From positions 6,123,962-6,187,961 of the forward strand of contig JAJEKV010000054.1 of NCBI GenBank assembly GCA_021234155.1: a DNA stretch of 64,000 nucleotides. The letters are read 5' to 3'. Source of the stretch: Isoetes taiwanensis (Eukaryota; Streptophyta; Lycopodiopsida; Isoetales; Isoetaceae). This document shows, one piece after another, positions 35,980 through 48,962 of the stretch. Below the pieces are notes generated by a model that had not been told where the DNA came from, did no database searches, and saw only the letters and a list, made by a program, of their open reading frames with translations. Position numbers and translations under genes: made by a program. The stretch's first letter is position 1. Every line of letters starts with the position of its first letter.

Positions 35980-36939
35980 GGGGCTTTCCACACGACAATC
36001 TTATTTTATGACTGCCTTATTGTGATAAGACAAACATTGTAAGCTCCGTGACGTGTCTTAAGAAAACACTTTCACACCGCTTTTAAAATACGTCATGCCT
36101 CATAGAATAGAATAGGACATGTCTTATATTTCATATTTTCACACTATGTTTTGTGGAAAATAAGTGAGTGAGAAACTCGCTTTTGACAAAAGAAAAATCT
36201 GTTATGAAGATTTAAAGGATTGTGGATTATCAAACCGCTTCTCAAATCAATTATCTTCAAGGTTTAACCACAGTTTTTTTGAATCGATCCTTTTAAAGGG
36301 TATAATCGCAGTACTTTTTGCACTGGAATTTTTCAATCTATTCTACCTGCACTATAAGTTTTAACCTACAGATCATGCCGAACAATCCAAAGCAAACGCT
36401 TTATATATGTATTAGACATGCAAACCCAAATCCGGAACTGCAGACCCAGAACTGTGTAGGAGTTGCGCAGACAAAAAAATCCCACCATAGCACAAAAAAT
36501 AGCCAGAAAATGTTGGACTGGACTTGCTTTTGCTTCATTACGTACCAACAAAGAATAAGAATCTGCTCCCTACAGAGAGAATTTTCGTAACAAATTACTA
36601 TGAAAAATCTGAAACAACAAAATTGTGAAGAAATCTCCACATTTCTTGAAGTCTTGACTCCCTTTTAAAGCTCTATGTTATCCATTGAAGCACGACAATT
36701 TTAGGACTGCGCTTGAAATCTGGTTAGCAAGGGTTGTGATTGGGCATAACTTGTTGTCTTTATTTTGTGGCAGGGGTTTCCCCTGGAAGAAAAAGAGATG
36801 AAGAGACGCCATAGTTGTACGGACACTAAATAACACACGTCCAATTTAGGCTCATGTAAAACCCATTTTTACTTATTTGTTGTGTTGGACCAATGAAACA
36901 CCTTAAAAGATAAGACACTAGTATCGTGTGAAAAGCCCT
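35980..36939. mobile_element. Non-autonomous TIR transposon, TTA target duplication (element H1)
   Basis: The left end GGGGCTTTCCACACGACA and the inverse of the right end, AGGGCTTTTCACACGATA, match at 15 of 18 positions. TTA flanks both sides (35977-35979 and 36940-36942). A 3-bp TTA duplication is typical of PIF/Harbinger-group elements. The 960-bp interior has no transposase ORF. A related element is at 62558-63536. Confidence 0.7.
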
Positions 36940-39900
36940 TTAGTTCATTTGATAAGCATATTTATAACTCCAAATTTAAAACAATTTTTTGTAGGTCAAA
37001 ATGATTTTCAAGGCTTAAAAGGGTTTGTTTTTTTCTAACATTAGCTTAGGTAGTTCAATAATGTTTGCCCGATCATTTTGCGTAGTTTTATAACATAAGA
37101 TTGTTAGTGGTTTTTTAATGTATTCGTAGGGAAAAGAGTAGAATGCTGACGGTGGCAGTTGAGTTAGGGCAGAAAGCGTATTCTGGTGTTAGGGGATGGT
37201 TTGATTTTGGATAAGAGCCGGCGCGGGTGTTGCACGTGGTAGCCGAAAGTAGCGGTTGGCCAATCGGCCCCGCTGCGTGATGGCGCAGGTGAGGCCGATG
37301 TTGATCCGGCCGATCCGCAAATTGGCCGCTTGTTTGGAAGTGGTTGGGTTGTTTTGGGCGGCTTGTAGACCAAATAAGTATCGTGTGAGACAAGCTTGTT
37401 CTTGTTTTATTTCTTTTTGTTATGTCACCGAGGAGAGCAGCTCTGAGGCCTAGGGGTGCATCGTGAGTCCATCGTCCTCCTGCTTGCCCTACGCTCAGCT
37501 TTTTAGGGGCCCGCTAGCTCCATCCATGCCGCCGTAGGACGAATTCCGCACATTCTCGCACCGCCATGCCGTAATACCGGCAGCCTCGCCAAACCCCCCC
37601 CCGCCATGCCCAATTCATCCTCTTCCGGGTGCAATTGATGTGTCCGTGACATTAGGATTGTCGTGGGAGGATGTTCCACCGAAGTTTCTATGAAGCTTTG
37701 TGTTGTTTCGTGATAGAAATTGCATAGTGTGCAGCTTGCATTGAAAGAGGATCATCGCCAGATCACCAGATGTTCGGGAGCGCCCTTAGAGGACGCTTTA
37801 ACTCTCCCAAAGCCATGAACGAAGCAATTAAAAGGATTTTAATTGGCCATCCAAGCTCGCAGAAGCGTGGTCCCGTGTGCAAGGCATTAAAAACACCAGC
37901 TCCATTGCTTCGAGGGGATGGTCTACATCGCATGAAAGACATTGGCAAGGTACATTACATGTGCCATCCGTGATAACGCCAATGAGGCAATGATTCAAAG
38001 AAGGTAAGGATCTCAGATTCAAGGCATACTGGAGACACAAAGGGGCTTTGTGTGCTTGATAACCGAACATCTTGAACAAGGTCGTTTCACGCTTTTATCA
38101 TGGTGGTCGCCGTGCACACACCAAGCTTGATTTTACCTTGACCAATGATCGAGAGCCAGAAGTTCACTTTGTCCAATAGCTTGGTTGATCCCTTCTAACA
38201 CCGCCATGTGAATGAGCATAGAATTCGTACGCCTCGAGAGTTCTCCAAATCCTCGCCCGCCCATGCCTTCGATATTAGAACGATCTTGTATGGGTTGTCT
38301 ACCGGGTATGTGCCGCTGGAGAGGAATGGCCCAGAAGGCGTAGATATTGGGATGATTCCATCCCCTCACCGATGAAGCCGATTTGGAGAACTTCACCGAA
38401 GTTGTGTGATCCCACGCTCACCCGTAGATTGAGATACCCGAAGAGGGTGCCGATTACATTCCATTCATACGGGCGACCATACGCTGGCCGCTCGCTATTA
38501 GCTCGTAGTCGCTATCACATTGTACGCTTGTCTTTACTTATTTCTTTTGTTCTTGCGTGTTAGACATGGAAGTTGATGCTAATGGTCGATGGGGGTCCCC
38601 GAGGTCGTGGTGCACATAGATCCATCGCTGATTAGCTCCCTGTCGATGCCTCACCGACAAACCGGATTTATCCACCGAATTAGAAGAAACATTCCTCAGG
38701 CCAAGAATTCATCAACCGCTTGGTTCAAGTTGAGCCGAGATGGGGCCAGATGGCGCCTCCATGCGGATCCTTAAGGGCCACCGCTGGTTTTACATGGCAA
38801 TTGATCGGCAAGCCATGAATAGTGTGGCATGGGAGCGACCGGAGCGCGACTTCTGAGTCGCATACCCCGCGTCAAGATATGAGTCTTGCTGTGGCCCTCT
38901 TATCACGTGAGATAAGGGCTACCGGATAATGTGATAAGGCAAAAATCGATCCGGGGAACCGCTGGAATTGAAGTTTGCTAGTGTTTTGTGTTTGGTTGGT
39001 GCCGGTATATCCTTTGTTGTTGATGGAGTTTATGTACGTGTGTTGTCTTGTTGGTGGAGTAGATGTGTGTTCACTTGTTGTTGATGGTCACCTTGTTGGG
39101 ACAAAGGGCGCTTTGCGCCGCAACAAGTGTTTTCGCGCTATAAGCCGCTTCATGCTTCTTGCTCACTTCCGCTATAAGCATATCGTGAATGCTCTTGTTA
39201 TGATGAAGTAATGGCGGTTTTGTGCTAACAAATGCCGGTTGTGTATTGTCGAATGTTCTTGTTTTCATGAATGAATGACTCGTTTCAGAACAAGTGTTTC
39301 TATTAGAAGTGTAGTTTTCTCACGATGCTTCATGTTGATGTTTTTCTTTATAGGCATTTGGTGTTTTATGCTCACGCTTATAGAAAAGGTGGATAGCAAA
39401 GAGGTGCCGATCCGATCAAGCAGCCAGCCTGTGAGGTGGTTTGATGTTGCCGGATGTGCTAGTGGGAGTCAGCCCTGTTGTTTATGTGTATCCGTTGCCC
39501 TTGGTTGTAATAGGTGTTTGTAATTTTTGTAATTTCCGTCCCTTCCAATAGCAAATCGGACTAAAGGATGGGAACGTTTCTGGACAACGGTTTCGAGGGA
39601 TTTTTGTGCCCCTATTTTATGGGGTCAATTTGACCCCCCTGATGGACTTTGCACATGCGGCTTGGATTTTCTCTAGGCATATTCTTCCGCAAGATGCCGC
39701 GGATCGAACGGCCTAAAACCATAATACACATGAAAAACCATAATACACCCCAAAAAACAAAGGACTACAATTTCACCAACAACATCAAAAGGCAACGATT
39801 TAGGGTAACAGATGTTTTTAGGGCATCAGGCAAATCGCAAGTGCTGCTATGGCATCCATTTTGATTTAACTTCAAGCCAAGACGGCTTCTGAGGTAGATA

Positions 39901-40644
39901 GATAGGTCCCATATGAGACCATGGTTGCAGAGTCGGATCAGCAATCAGAAATGACATATCAATTAGTCAGGTATATCTAGCTACGACAAATAATAAGTTG
40001 CCAGCACCAAAAGCTCAGTCATGCATCAATCAAAGTTACGGCTATAGCAGCATTGAAGCTGGATTTTCGTAACCTTTTTTTCTCTCTTTTTTTTTGGTGC
40101 TATGGCATAGTAAATCTTCAGTGATAAGATCAGTCGGTATGCACCAAATCACAAATTCTATTTTTAGATTTCCAGGCAAGGTTTGCAGAACAGCTTCAAC
40201 TCAGAAGGGAAAGCTTAACAAAAAGAAGCAAAACAGAAATCTTAATCTCTGTTTCACAAAATACTCTTGTGTTCAAGAACTCGGATTACCAACTCCTGCT
40301 ATATGCAAGTTATAGTAGATTAAACATTTTCAAGTACCATTAGTTCCCTTTTTAATAAACTATTAGTTTATTCTACCAAAGCTTCATGGATGCAAGCAGG
40401 ATAGACAAGTATGCATGTCAAGAGCATTTCTGGGAAAGTGCTTCTGAAATCCTGGTGTAACAGAATATTACGGTTAAATCCAGACCTATAAGTAACTTAA
40501 TGCCAAAAATTGATGAACATCTGAGATCCTTGGGTGTTTGCTATTGTTGCCATATAATACAATTTATGCATAGCAACCTCACAGACATTGCCTAACTGGA
40601 GCATTAACTGTGCTCAAATTCATATTGCTCTTATCATAAATCTC
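36940..40644. other. Intergenic DNA; GC-richer unidentified block 37140-39540
   Basis: The block 37140-39540 has a composition distinct from its neighbours and many short overlapping ORFs on both strands with no clear frame or motif, suggesting an eroded transposon or gene. A palindrome GGGGTCAATTTGACCCC lies near 39620. From 39660 to 40644 I see nothing specific. Confidence 0.35.
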
Positions 40645-42612
40645 GGCAAACTTCATTGAGGGCTTATAAATCCACCAGTTACTTACCACAGAATGTCATG
40701 GCTGCACAGTGTACAACTATAGTGCACCCCACATAGCATAGCCAACACAACCTATGGCAACGGCCAAAAGTAAACAAACATAATTGATGCTGCTTCGATA
40801 ACAGCTTGTGCTTGGAGTAAGATCTACTCAGAAAGAATTATTTTGAAAAAAATTATAATTGATTTCTATACAGAAAACAGTGACAATTTACAATAAGCTC
40901 CAATGTGATGCTCCCTACAGGATTGTGCAGCACTGATTCGCCTTCTTTGCTTGTTTGTAGAAAACCTGAGGGAACTGCTCCATGAGCATTTTGCAAAACT
41001 ATGGATAACATGTGCAAACACTTAATTGGCATTAAAAGAGGATACCTGCGATGCCATACTTAAGTCTGTGCTCTTCTCAACCAAAGAGTCCAGCTTTTCA
41101 CCACGTTCTAATACGTTTTCAATGGTCTTGTGCTGTTTCAACATTTTGATTGTTAGATGTATGAGCATTGCAAAAGCAAGATAATATTTATTGTGATAGA
41201 GCCTTCTTACTAGAATAATTTTGGTTTCGTCAAGATCCCTCTGAATCTTCAAAAGCTTATCAGCCTCTGTTGGATCCTGAGAAATTGGTTCATTAATTTA
41301 TTATCACTTGGCTTGACAACCAAAAAGGACATACTATCTCTAATCAGCGTATGCTCTAATGTTTCTGCCACAAATAAAACTCCACAAACTACCCACACCC
41401 TAAGTGATGAGAAGACAACAGCATATAAGAAGTCAAGGCATGTAAGTTATGTACCTGAAATTTACTAAGAGCCTCATCAATGTAGATCCAAGTACCACTG
41501 TTATCAGCCTGCACTGTTTGCCAAGTTTTACCAAACGTTCCTTCATATTCATCAAGTACCTGCAGTTTGCTAATATCTAATAAAGTAAGTTTCCAGTTGA
41601 TATAATTTTTCCTTTGTAATATACTTGTAGCCCACAAACACTTGTGCAACACTTCTGGTGATTATATGAAAGCTTCTTCAATAAAATTAGCACCTAACAC
41701 ATATGAGACGCTATGCAAAAACCTTGGCCTCACTTTTTTTTTTTATTGTTTTACCAGCAACTTTAATTTTTGGTTGCTTTTCTCAGCTTATAAAAACAAC
41801 TCAATTGTTCCAAGCGGGCATGCAAATACCGAATCCCGGAAGGATACAGGGAAATGAATAAAAAGCTAAAAATGCTGGTAGGAAGCCCTGGTCTTAATGA
41901 CCTTGGTTGTTTGGGGCATTTCATGACTTTGAGTAGATTTTAATTCTAAATTCAGCTTTGGGCAGTAAAAGATTGGCCCGATAACAAACGCCAGACAAAA
42001 CTATTCAGGGTATCAAACATCATGGAGTCAGCTGAGGACAGCTAGAGATACTGTTAGCAATCTCAAATTGAAACATTGACCCTGGTGAATAGTTGCTTTG
42101 AAACTGACTCCAGATTCATGATTAATGATCGGTTAGGCAAAACTGTATAATGTATCACCATGAGCGAAGGTATAGGTAGGCGTCTTTTGGAACACAACTC
42201 GGTGCATTCCTGCATACAACTCAAAAGTTGGCAGGACCAATGGAGTACCAAATTTTATCAAGAGACAAATGTGGAACATCTAAGAAGAGAGTTCGCTGCA
42301 TTGCCACCATGGGATCCAAAACTTATGTGGTCTTGATACAATTTAGTATTGTGCAAATTAGTATGCAAGGTCATTTTGGCCTCCTATTCTTAGATAATTT
42401 TCTCAGACACCTCCATGAAAACAAAAGCTTGAAAAAAAATGTGAAAGCAGTTGGTGCCACTTTTTCCAATCTAGATTAGTGGGCTCACAAGTAAAGTAAT
42501 CTTATGCATAAATAAATTTGTATGCTGGGTTTGCTCACACGTACCTTGTTTATTACAGAAAATGCACTCCGCAGAGGATAATGTCTGTCAGTAAAGGCAA
42601 GTCCACATAGAC
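40645..42612. repeat. Segmental duplication, copy A (contains YKT6 exons 2-6)
   Basis: Homologous, including introns and 3' flank, to 45914-48286. Retention of introns shows DNA-level duplication rather than retroposition. Confidence 0.9.
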
Positions 42613-42964
42613 CACCCCTGTTGTAGCAGTGTACCATGTATTCTGGCCATTAAACAACCATCAGAACCAGACCAGAGATTTAAAACACGTTTCAATTGGC
42701 ACAGATTCAGTGCACATGTCAAAATTCCAGGACGAAGCAAATTTTATGCGAAGGATTCCAGATGCACTCACCATCCTGCTCCACAGACTGGCGCTGGGAG
42801 ATAGGAGTGCGCTTGGCAATTGTCCTTCCCACGAAAAAAATAAACTCCTTAGCAGGGCCTCTTTGAAAATACCCAAAATGGCTCACATCTGAGGCACTAG
42901 CAAGAAGGATCGGGTCCCCTGATGCTCTTGAGGTTGTAAGAACAAGCAGCGCCGTCAGTTTCAT
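40915..42964 (-). CDS. YKT6: YKT6 R-SNARE, six exons, intact
   Basis: Ykt6 is a lipid-anchored R-SNARE acting in ER-Golgi, endosomal and vacuolar membrane fusion. Exons on the minus strand are 42964-42772, 42642-42545, 41559-41455, 41276-41211, 41132-41046 and 40965-40915. All borders are GT-AG, phases agree, and they join to 199 codons, the usual family length. The N-terminal longin domain (about residues 1-130) includes [10 protein letters not shown] and F-V-G-R-T; the SNARE coil follows with L-D-E-T-K-I-I-L and V-L-E-R-G-E-K-L-D, whose Arg is the zero layer. The C-terminus N-Q-C-C-T-I-L supplies the palmitoylated and prenylated cysteines. There is no transmembrane segment, as expected. Introns are 80, 78, 178, 985 and 129 bp. 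Confidence 0.96.
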
Positions 42965-45913
42965 GACGTGATCCGATCTCCTCCTTCTGTACACATGAAC
43001 GGTTGAGGTTTAGTTAAATTAACATTTAACATAACGGAATTTGTTAACAATCCCGTTCGCACGCAAAGCTGTTAAGGTATTTGTTTCAGAAATGCTTGGA
43101 ATTATGCCCTCCATTACTGCTCTCTGCCTACGAAAAAAGCACGAAAAGAAGATTGAATCTGCCACTTGTAACCCTGCCATATAATAAACTTTAAGCTATG
43201 TCTGTAACATTCAGTCAAAAGAATCACACTTCGACGCATCCATTTAACTTATTTATTTAACAAGTCGTAAATCGGGCACCCCAATGGCTTTGAAAATCGG
43301 AAATAAATGAAGAGAATATGTATCATATGAAAAGCTAAGGTTCCCATTGATCATACATTGCTAGGGTTGCAGACCTTCAACAAGAAAGAACTCTTTTTTG
43401 TGTTCATTCTGTCTATTTTCTCATCAATGGAGCTTCCGAAATCTTTCTTTGTCCAATTCCAGACGCATTGACCCTTCTATGTAGTGTTAATCTGCAGTAC
43501 ATCTCATTTCCTCATGGCTCCTCAGCTGATGACAAGTATTTGCGCTGCAACATAGATGCAAAGAAATTCCTCCTTTCCGAACTACACAAAATTTGCTAGA
43601 CAAAATAGAAGCAGCTGCAACCTCTCCTCATCAACTGGCTTCATTGTTCAAAATCTTTTACCATACCTCATCCCAACCATCTAAATGACTAGCTAAGGTA
43701 TCTGATTCCAAATTTGCATCCACAACCTCTTCAATGGATAGCATTTATATATTTGTTGCACAAGGTGGCATCAATTTGTCAGCATTTGTTCCTTGCGCCA
43801 AGAGATTAGGTTAACAGATAATTTTAAGAATGGGTCCGTGCTAGACACTGAACATGGACATGCAGAAGTAATAACCAAATCCAAGAGGAGCAGGTTGTCT
43901 TGATTTTTAAATCCAGTCAATGGTTCTCGTCACCACTTATTTCTGTAACAAGCACCTGTGAAAGCAAGCTGCTATGGCAGGCTAAGGTCTTCCTTTTCAT
44001 GACCAATGTGACTTGGTCTGTAACAGTACATGATGGTGCTCCACATAGTGGCATAGCCTATGAGGTCTAAATGCTTTGTTCAAAACCTAATCATTATGAT
44101 GTGGCCTGGAGATGCATAGCACTTTGGAGTATTTTTAATCCAGACCATCACCCTAAAATGAATGGCTTGGAGCTAAGGCAAGAGGCTAGCAAACTTTAAT
44201 TGGGACTACATGCTGAACACACTAAACGAAAGTACACATTTACTTGATCATAGCCCAAATATTTTCTATGATGTGGCAAGACTCAAAACTCCATAGCCAC
44301 AGGTGGCCTTTTTTTAAAAAAATCTAGGAGCTGAGTGTTTTCATCTAACATGTACCAGCTCGTGCAAAACATTACATGCAGATAATGTTGATCGAATGCT
44401 TCTAAGCAATTAATCAATTAACGGACGCTTTTGGATCCGATAACAGATGGTTTTGGTGTTGTATAAGCTTGGCTTTGGCATGGGCTACTGTCTAAAGTAT
44501 AAAGTGAAGAATTCAGGATATTCAGAAGGAATTTTCAGAGTGTTGCATGAGATAGCATGTTGGGTTATACCGACTACAACGCGCTAAAAGTATTGGCACA
44601 AGAAGACCAACTCCAGCCTTGAACATACCCTTAATCTAGCCTAATCTTGCAGACAAGTGCTTTTGACCAAGTGCTTTTAACCATGCTCGTGGTTCACAAT
44701 ATCTTCAAAAGAATGGTAGCAGGGGTATGTACAATGCCTCTCCGAGGACCTCAACTACACAAGTCTCTCTTAACAGAATATGCCTAGTAGTGGATCAGCA
44801 AGGAAAGATGCTTGACATACAATGAACTGATTGTTCTAAGCCGTGGAACTATGAAGGAGTTTATAAACTGTTCTAGTTGACTAACTAGAAAATAGGTAGT
44901 GATGGACTGATATTGATCATAGGTGCTTTTATGAAATTGATTCTAGGTACAAGCTCAGGGTTAATTCTTTGTTGCAATGCAGTTAATCTTAAAACATTGG
45001 TACATGCATGAAGCATGATTCTAAAATTATGCATGGTTGGGCAAAGATATCATCTCAGTTTGTAAATAATCTCACATGGCATGTTTATGGAATTGAGACA
45101 TGACCATTGGAGAATAATCGAATATGTAATATGCTATATAGATGCAGTCTGAATTTTTAAGCCCAGTGTGGCAGGCGAAGGTCGCCTCTTCATGACATAT
45201 GTTGCTGGGTTTTTTTCTAGAAGATTTTTGTTTCAAAAAAAAGGATCTGAGAGAAGCAAGAAGAATTTCGATCCAAGAAAGATGCTCTGCGAGAAGCAAT
45301 GAGCATAAAGGTACAGAGAACAAAGATTCACAGAGAAAAAAAAAATGTAAACAAAAAAAAGAATGAGCATTTGCTGTACAGAGGGAATGCAAGAAGCCAA
45401 CAGAAAATGCAAGAAAAATTCATCTCAGAGACCATGGACGAACCTGCTGCTAGCGACCTCCCTGCTGCCGGCGACCTGTGCTCCAATAATTTCGGACACG
45501 AGTGCTTAAAAGTTTTAATAAATTGTTAAATTTTAACGTAACAAAATCGTATGTGAACGAGGATTAACCTGGTTAAAAATTGACCGCCGATTTTTAACAG
45601 AATTTTTTAACTGAACTAGTGTGAATCCGGTCATCTTAAAATTTTAACATTTACAAATGATGTGTAATGACCCTAATAACCATGTAAGCTGTTTTGTGTT
45701 ATTTGGACCTATTTGTCCATTTCTAAGGCAAAAGGATGACCAATTCTGCACTGTCATTAGGATAATATCTTTGGAGGCTAATCTTTTTGATCCGATGATT
45801 GAGAGTCAATTAATTGATTCATTCGACCGACCTATGTTATGATTGTGTAAGTTCCGTATTCCATTTCTCATTGCAACAGGTTCCACTCAAGTTCTTAATT
45901 TGTATTGTTTGAG
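42965..45913. other. YKT6 upstream region and intergenic DNA
   Basis: The first bases upstream of the YKT6 ATG should hold its promoter, but no clear TATA box is evident. The rest is AT-rich with short ORFs lacking domains; 45490-45650 is rich in TTAAAATTTTAAC-like palindromic strings. Confidence 0.45.
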
Positions 45914-48286
45914 GGCAAACTTCATTGAGGACTTATAAATCCACCAGCTACTTACCACATAATGACATGGCTGCACAGTGTACAACTATAGTGCACCTCA
46001 GATAGCATAGCCAACACAACCTATGGCAACGACCAAAAGTGTAACAAACATAATTGATGCTGCTTCGATAACACCTTGTGCTTGGAGTAAGATCTACTCG
46101 GAAAGAATTATTTCGAAAAAAACTATAATTGATTTCTATACAGAAAACAGGGACAATTTACAATAAGCTCCAAATGTGATGCTCCCTCTGTGATTGTGCA
46201 AAGATTGATTCGCCTTCTTTGCTTGTTTGTAGAAAAACTCGAGGGAACTGCTCCATGAGCATTTTGCAAAACTATGGATAACATGTGTAAACACTTAATT
46301 GGCATTAAAAGAGGATACTTGTGATGCCATACTTAAGTTCGCGGCTCTTCTCAACCAAAGAGTCCACTTTTCACCACATTCTAATACGTTTTTCAATGGT
46401 CTTGTGCCGGTTCAACATTTTGATTGTTAGATGTGTGAGCCTTGCAAAAGCAAGATAATATTTATTGTGATAGAGCCTTCTTACTAGAATAATTTTGGTT
46501 TTGTCAAGATCCCTTTGAATCTTCAAAAGCTTATCAGTTCCTCTGTTGGATCCTGGGAAATTGGTTCATTAATTTATTATCACTTGGCTTGACAACCAAA
46601 AAGGCATACTATCTCTAATCAGATGCTCTAATGTTTTCGCCACAAATAAAACTCCACAAACTACCCACACCCTAAGTGATGAGAAGACAACAGCATATAA
46701 GAAGTCAAGGCACGTGGTAAGAGCCTCATCAATGTAGATCCAAGTACCATTGTTATCAGGCTGCACTGTTTGCTAAGCTTTACCAAACATTTCTTCATAT
46801 TCATCAAGCAGCTGCACTTTTATTTGTTATAAAAGACATCTAACATAGCCAAATCTAGATAAAACAACCAGTTAAGCACATTTTAGTTTCCAGTTGATAT
46901 GATTTTTCCTTTGTTATATACTTGTAGCCCACTAACACTTGTGCAACACTTCTGGTGATTATATGAAAGCTTCTTCAATAAAATTGTCACCCTAACACAT
47001 ATGAGACGTCGCGCAAAAATCTTGACCTCACTGTTTTTTTTAATGTTTTACCTGCAACTTTAATCTTTGGTTGCTTAAAATAACTCAATTGTTTCAAGCA
47101 GGCATGCAAGTAACGAATCTCGATAGGATATAGGGAGATGAATAAGGAGCTAAAAATGCTGGTAGGAAGCCCTAGGTTTAATGACCTTGTTGTTTGGGGC
47201 GTTTCATGACTTTGAGTAGATTTTAATCTTAAATTCAGCTTTGGGCAGTAAAAGATTGGCCCGAATAACCAACGCCTCAGACAAAACTATGCAGGGTATC
47301 AAACATCATGGACTTAGCTGAGGACAGCTAGAGACATTGTTAGCAATCTCAAATTGAAACATTAATCCTGGTGAATAGTTGCTTTGAAACTGACTCTAGA
47401 TTCATTATTAATGATAAGTTAGACAAAACTGTATAATATATCGCCATGAGCAAAGATATAGGTAGGCATCTTTTGGAACACAACTCGGTGCATTCCTGCA
47501 TACAACTCAAAAGTTGGCAGGACCAATGGAGCACCAAATTTCATCAAGAGACAGATGTGGAACATCTAAGAAGAGAGAGTTCGCTGCATTGCCACCATGG
47601 GTTCCAAAACTTATGGAATTTAGTATTGTGCACATTAGTATGCAAGGTCATTTTGGCCTCTTATTCTTAACAAATTTCTCAGACACCTCCATGAAAACAA
47701 AAGCTTGAAGAAAAATGTGAAAGCAGTTGGTGCCACCTTTTCCATTCTAGATTAGTGGGCTCACAAGTAAACTAATCTTATGCGTAAATAAATTTATATG
47801 CTGGGTTTGCTCAAACGAATCTTGTTTATTACGTAAAAACAGGTTATGTGACATTCTGTCGGCGCTTCCAATAGCGCCTCGTCACATGGCATTGATTCTA
47901 ATCCTGAATGTAAACTAAAAATTTATTGGCTGCTCTGTTTCTGTTGCGTTTCTCTGTGGACTTCTCCGGCAATGATCTTGGGGATTGATCTTGGTGTTCC
48001 CGCGAACAAGCCCGCTATTCTGGTGATTCTACAGTGATTTTACAGAGCAGGTAAGCAGGTAGATCATTTTAAAGAACTCTTTTTTGCCACAGAATGTCAC
48101 ATAACATATTTCCACGTTACAAAAATGTCTGTTTACCAGACATTCTGGCATGTCAGCAATGCCTCCGCGCTAACGCGCGTCAGCATTGCTTCCACACCAG
48201 AATGTCTGGTAAACAGACATTCTTGTATACAGAAAACGCAATCCGCCGAGGATAATGTCTGTCAGTAAAGGCAAGTCCACATAGAC
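45914..48286 (-). pseudogene. YKT6 pseudogene, segmental duplication copy B
   Basis: A second copy of YKT6 exons 2-6 with introns. It lacks exon 1 and the first 30 bases of exon 2. Exon 5 has a one-base deletion near 46370; the exon 6 acceptor has changed from CTCAG to CTCGAG; and the terminal Cys-Cys codons are lost (the sequence now reads N-Q-S-L-H). About 20 bases covering the exon 3 donor are deleted near 46717. A 398-bp foldback insertion interrupts exon 2. It cannot make a functional SNARE. Confidence 0.93.
47833..48230. mobile_element. Foldback/MITE-like insertion inside the YKT6 pseudogene
   Basis: Copy A has an uninterrupted ...TTATTAC-AGAAAA... at the equivalent site, so the limits are exact. 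The insert contains a perfect 17-bp inverted repeat GTTATGTGACATTCTGT (47843-47859 with 48089-48105) and a second, perfect 25-bp inverted repeat (48124-48148 with 48197-48221). Each arm of the second is itself palindromic (AATGTCTG...CAGACATT). The terminal bases GTAAAA/GTATAC are similar. A clear target duplication is not visible (TTAC on the left, ATAC on the right). Confidence 0.8.
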
Positions 48287-48925
48287 AACTACCTGAAACC
48301 ACCTGAAGCATGCCTGACATACACAAAAAGAGGCAATGCTCAATTGTCTTGTCCCTCTGTCACATAAGGGACAAAGTGCAGATACATCTGGACGAAATCT
48401 GTGCACCAGAATATTAACGCGCGGGCAACGATGAATTACTTGCTACCATAAAACAGATACTTTGAGATAAAGCAGTTTATCCCATACCCATTTCCATACT
48501 GCTTTCTGCCAGTCCCTAGGAATGACCAAAGGCCACTTGGATGAAGGAGGCAAGACGTCCGCAGCAAGCAAGACCTTGTACATGGAATTCACCAACTTAT
48601 CTGTTTTGACACGCTCATGAACTACCCAAGGCTGGGGGTCATCTACTTGTGCTATTGGAGGAAGAATTGAAGCCATCTTCTGCCAAATAGCCTGATTCCA
48701 CCTTAAGGAGGAACTTAGATTTAAACTCTTCCCATGTCAGCAACTGCATTTGATTATTATACCAATCAAATATCCTATACACACCTGTTGATCTCCATCG
48801 AGCCTGTATCAATGGGTGGACTGAAGATACCAGAGGACCATCGTCCAATGGAATCCACCAAAAACTTGGTAGTGCTAGTGTGCGCAAGATGGTGAAAATG
48901 AAACATAGATTGTATAGTCCCATGA
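48287..48925 (-). pseudogene. LINE ORF2 C-terminal fragment with zinc-binding motif
   Basis: On the minus strand, fragments in two frames give W-E-E-F-K-S-K-F, then W-P-L-V-I-P-R-D-W-Q-K-A-V-W, and C-P-L-C-D-R-G-T, the usual order of the region after reverse transcriptase in plant LINEs. It abuts the truncated end of the YKT6 pseudogene, so the break point of the duplication coincides with a LINE. Confidence 0.65.
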
Positions 48926-48962
48926 AACTAGCAATCCTCTAAGAAATGGAGAAGCATTAGGG

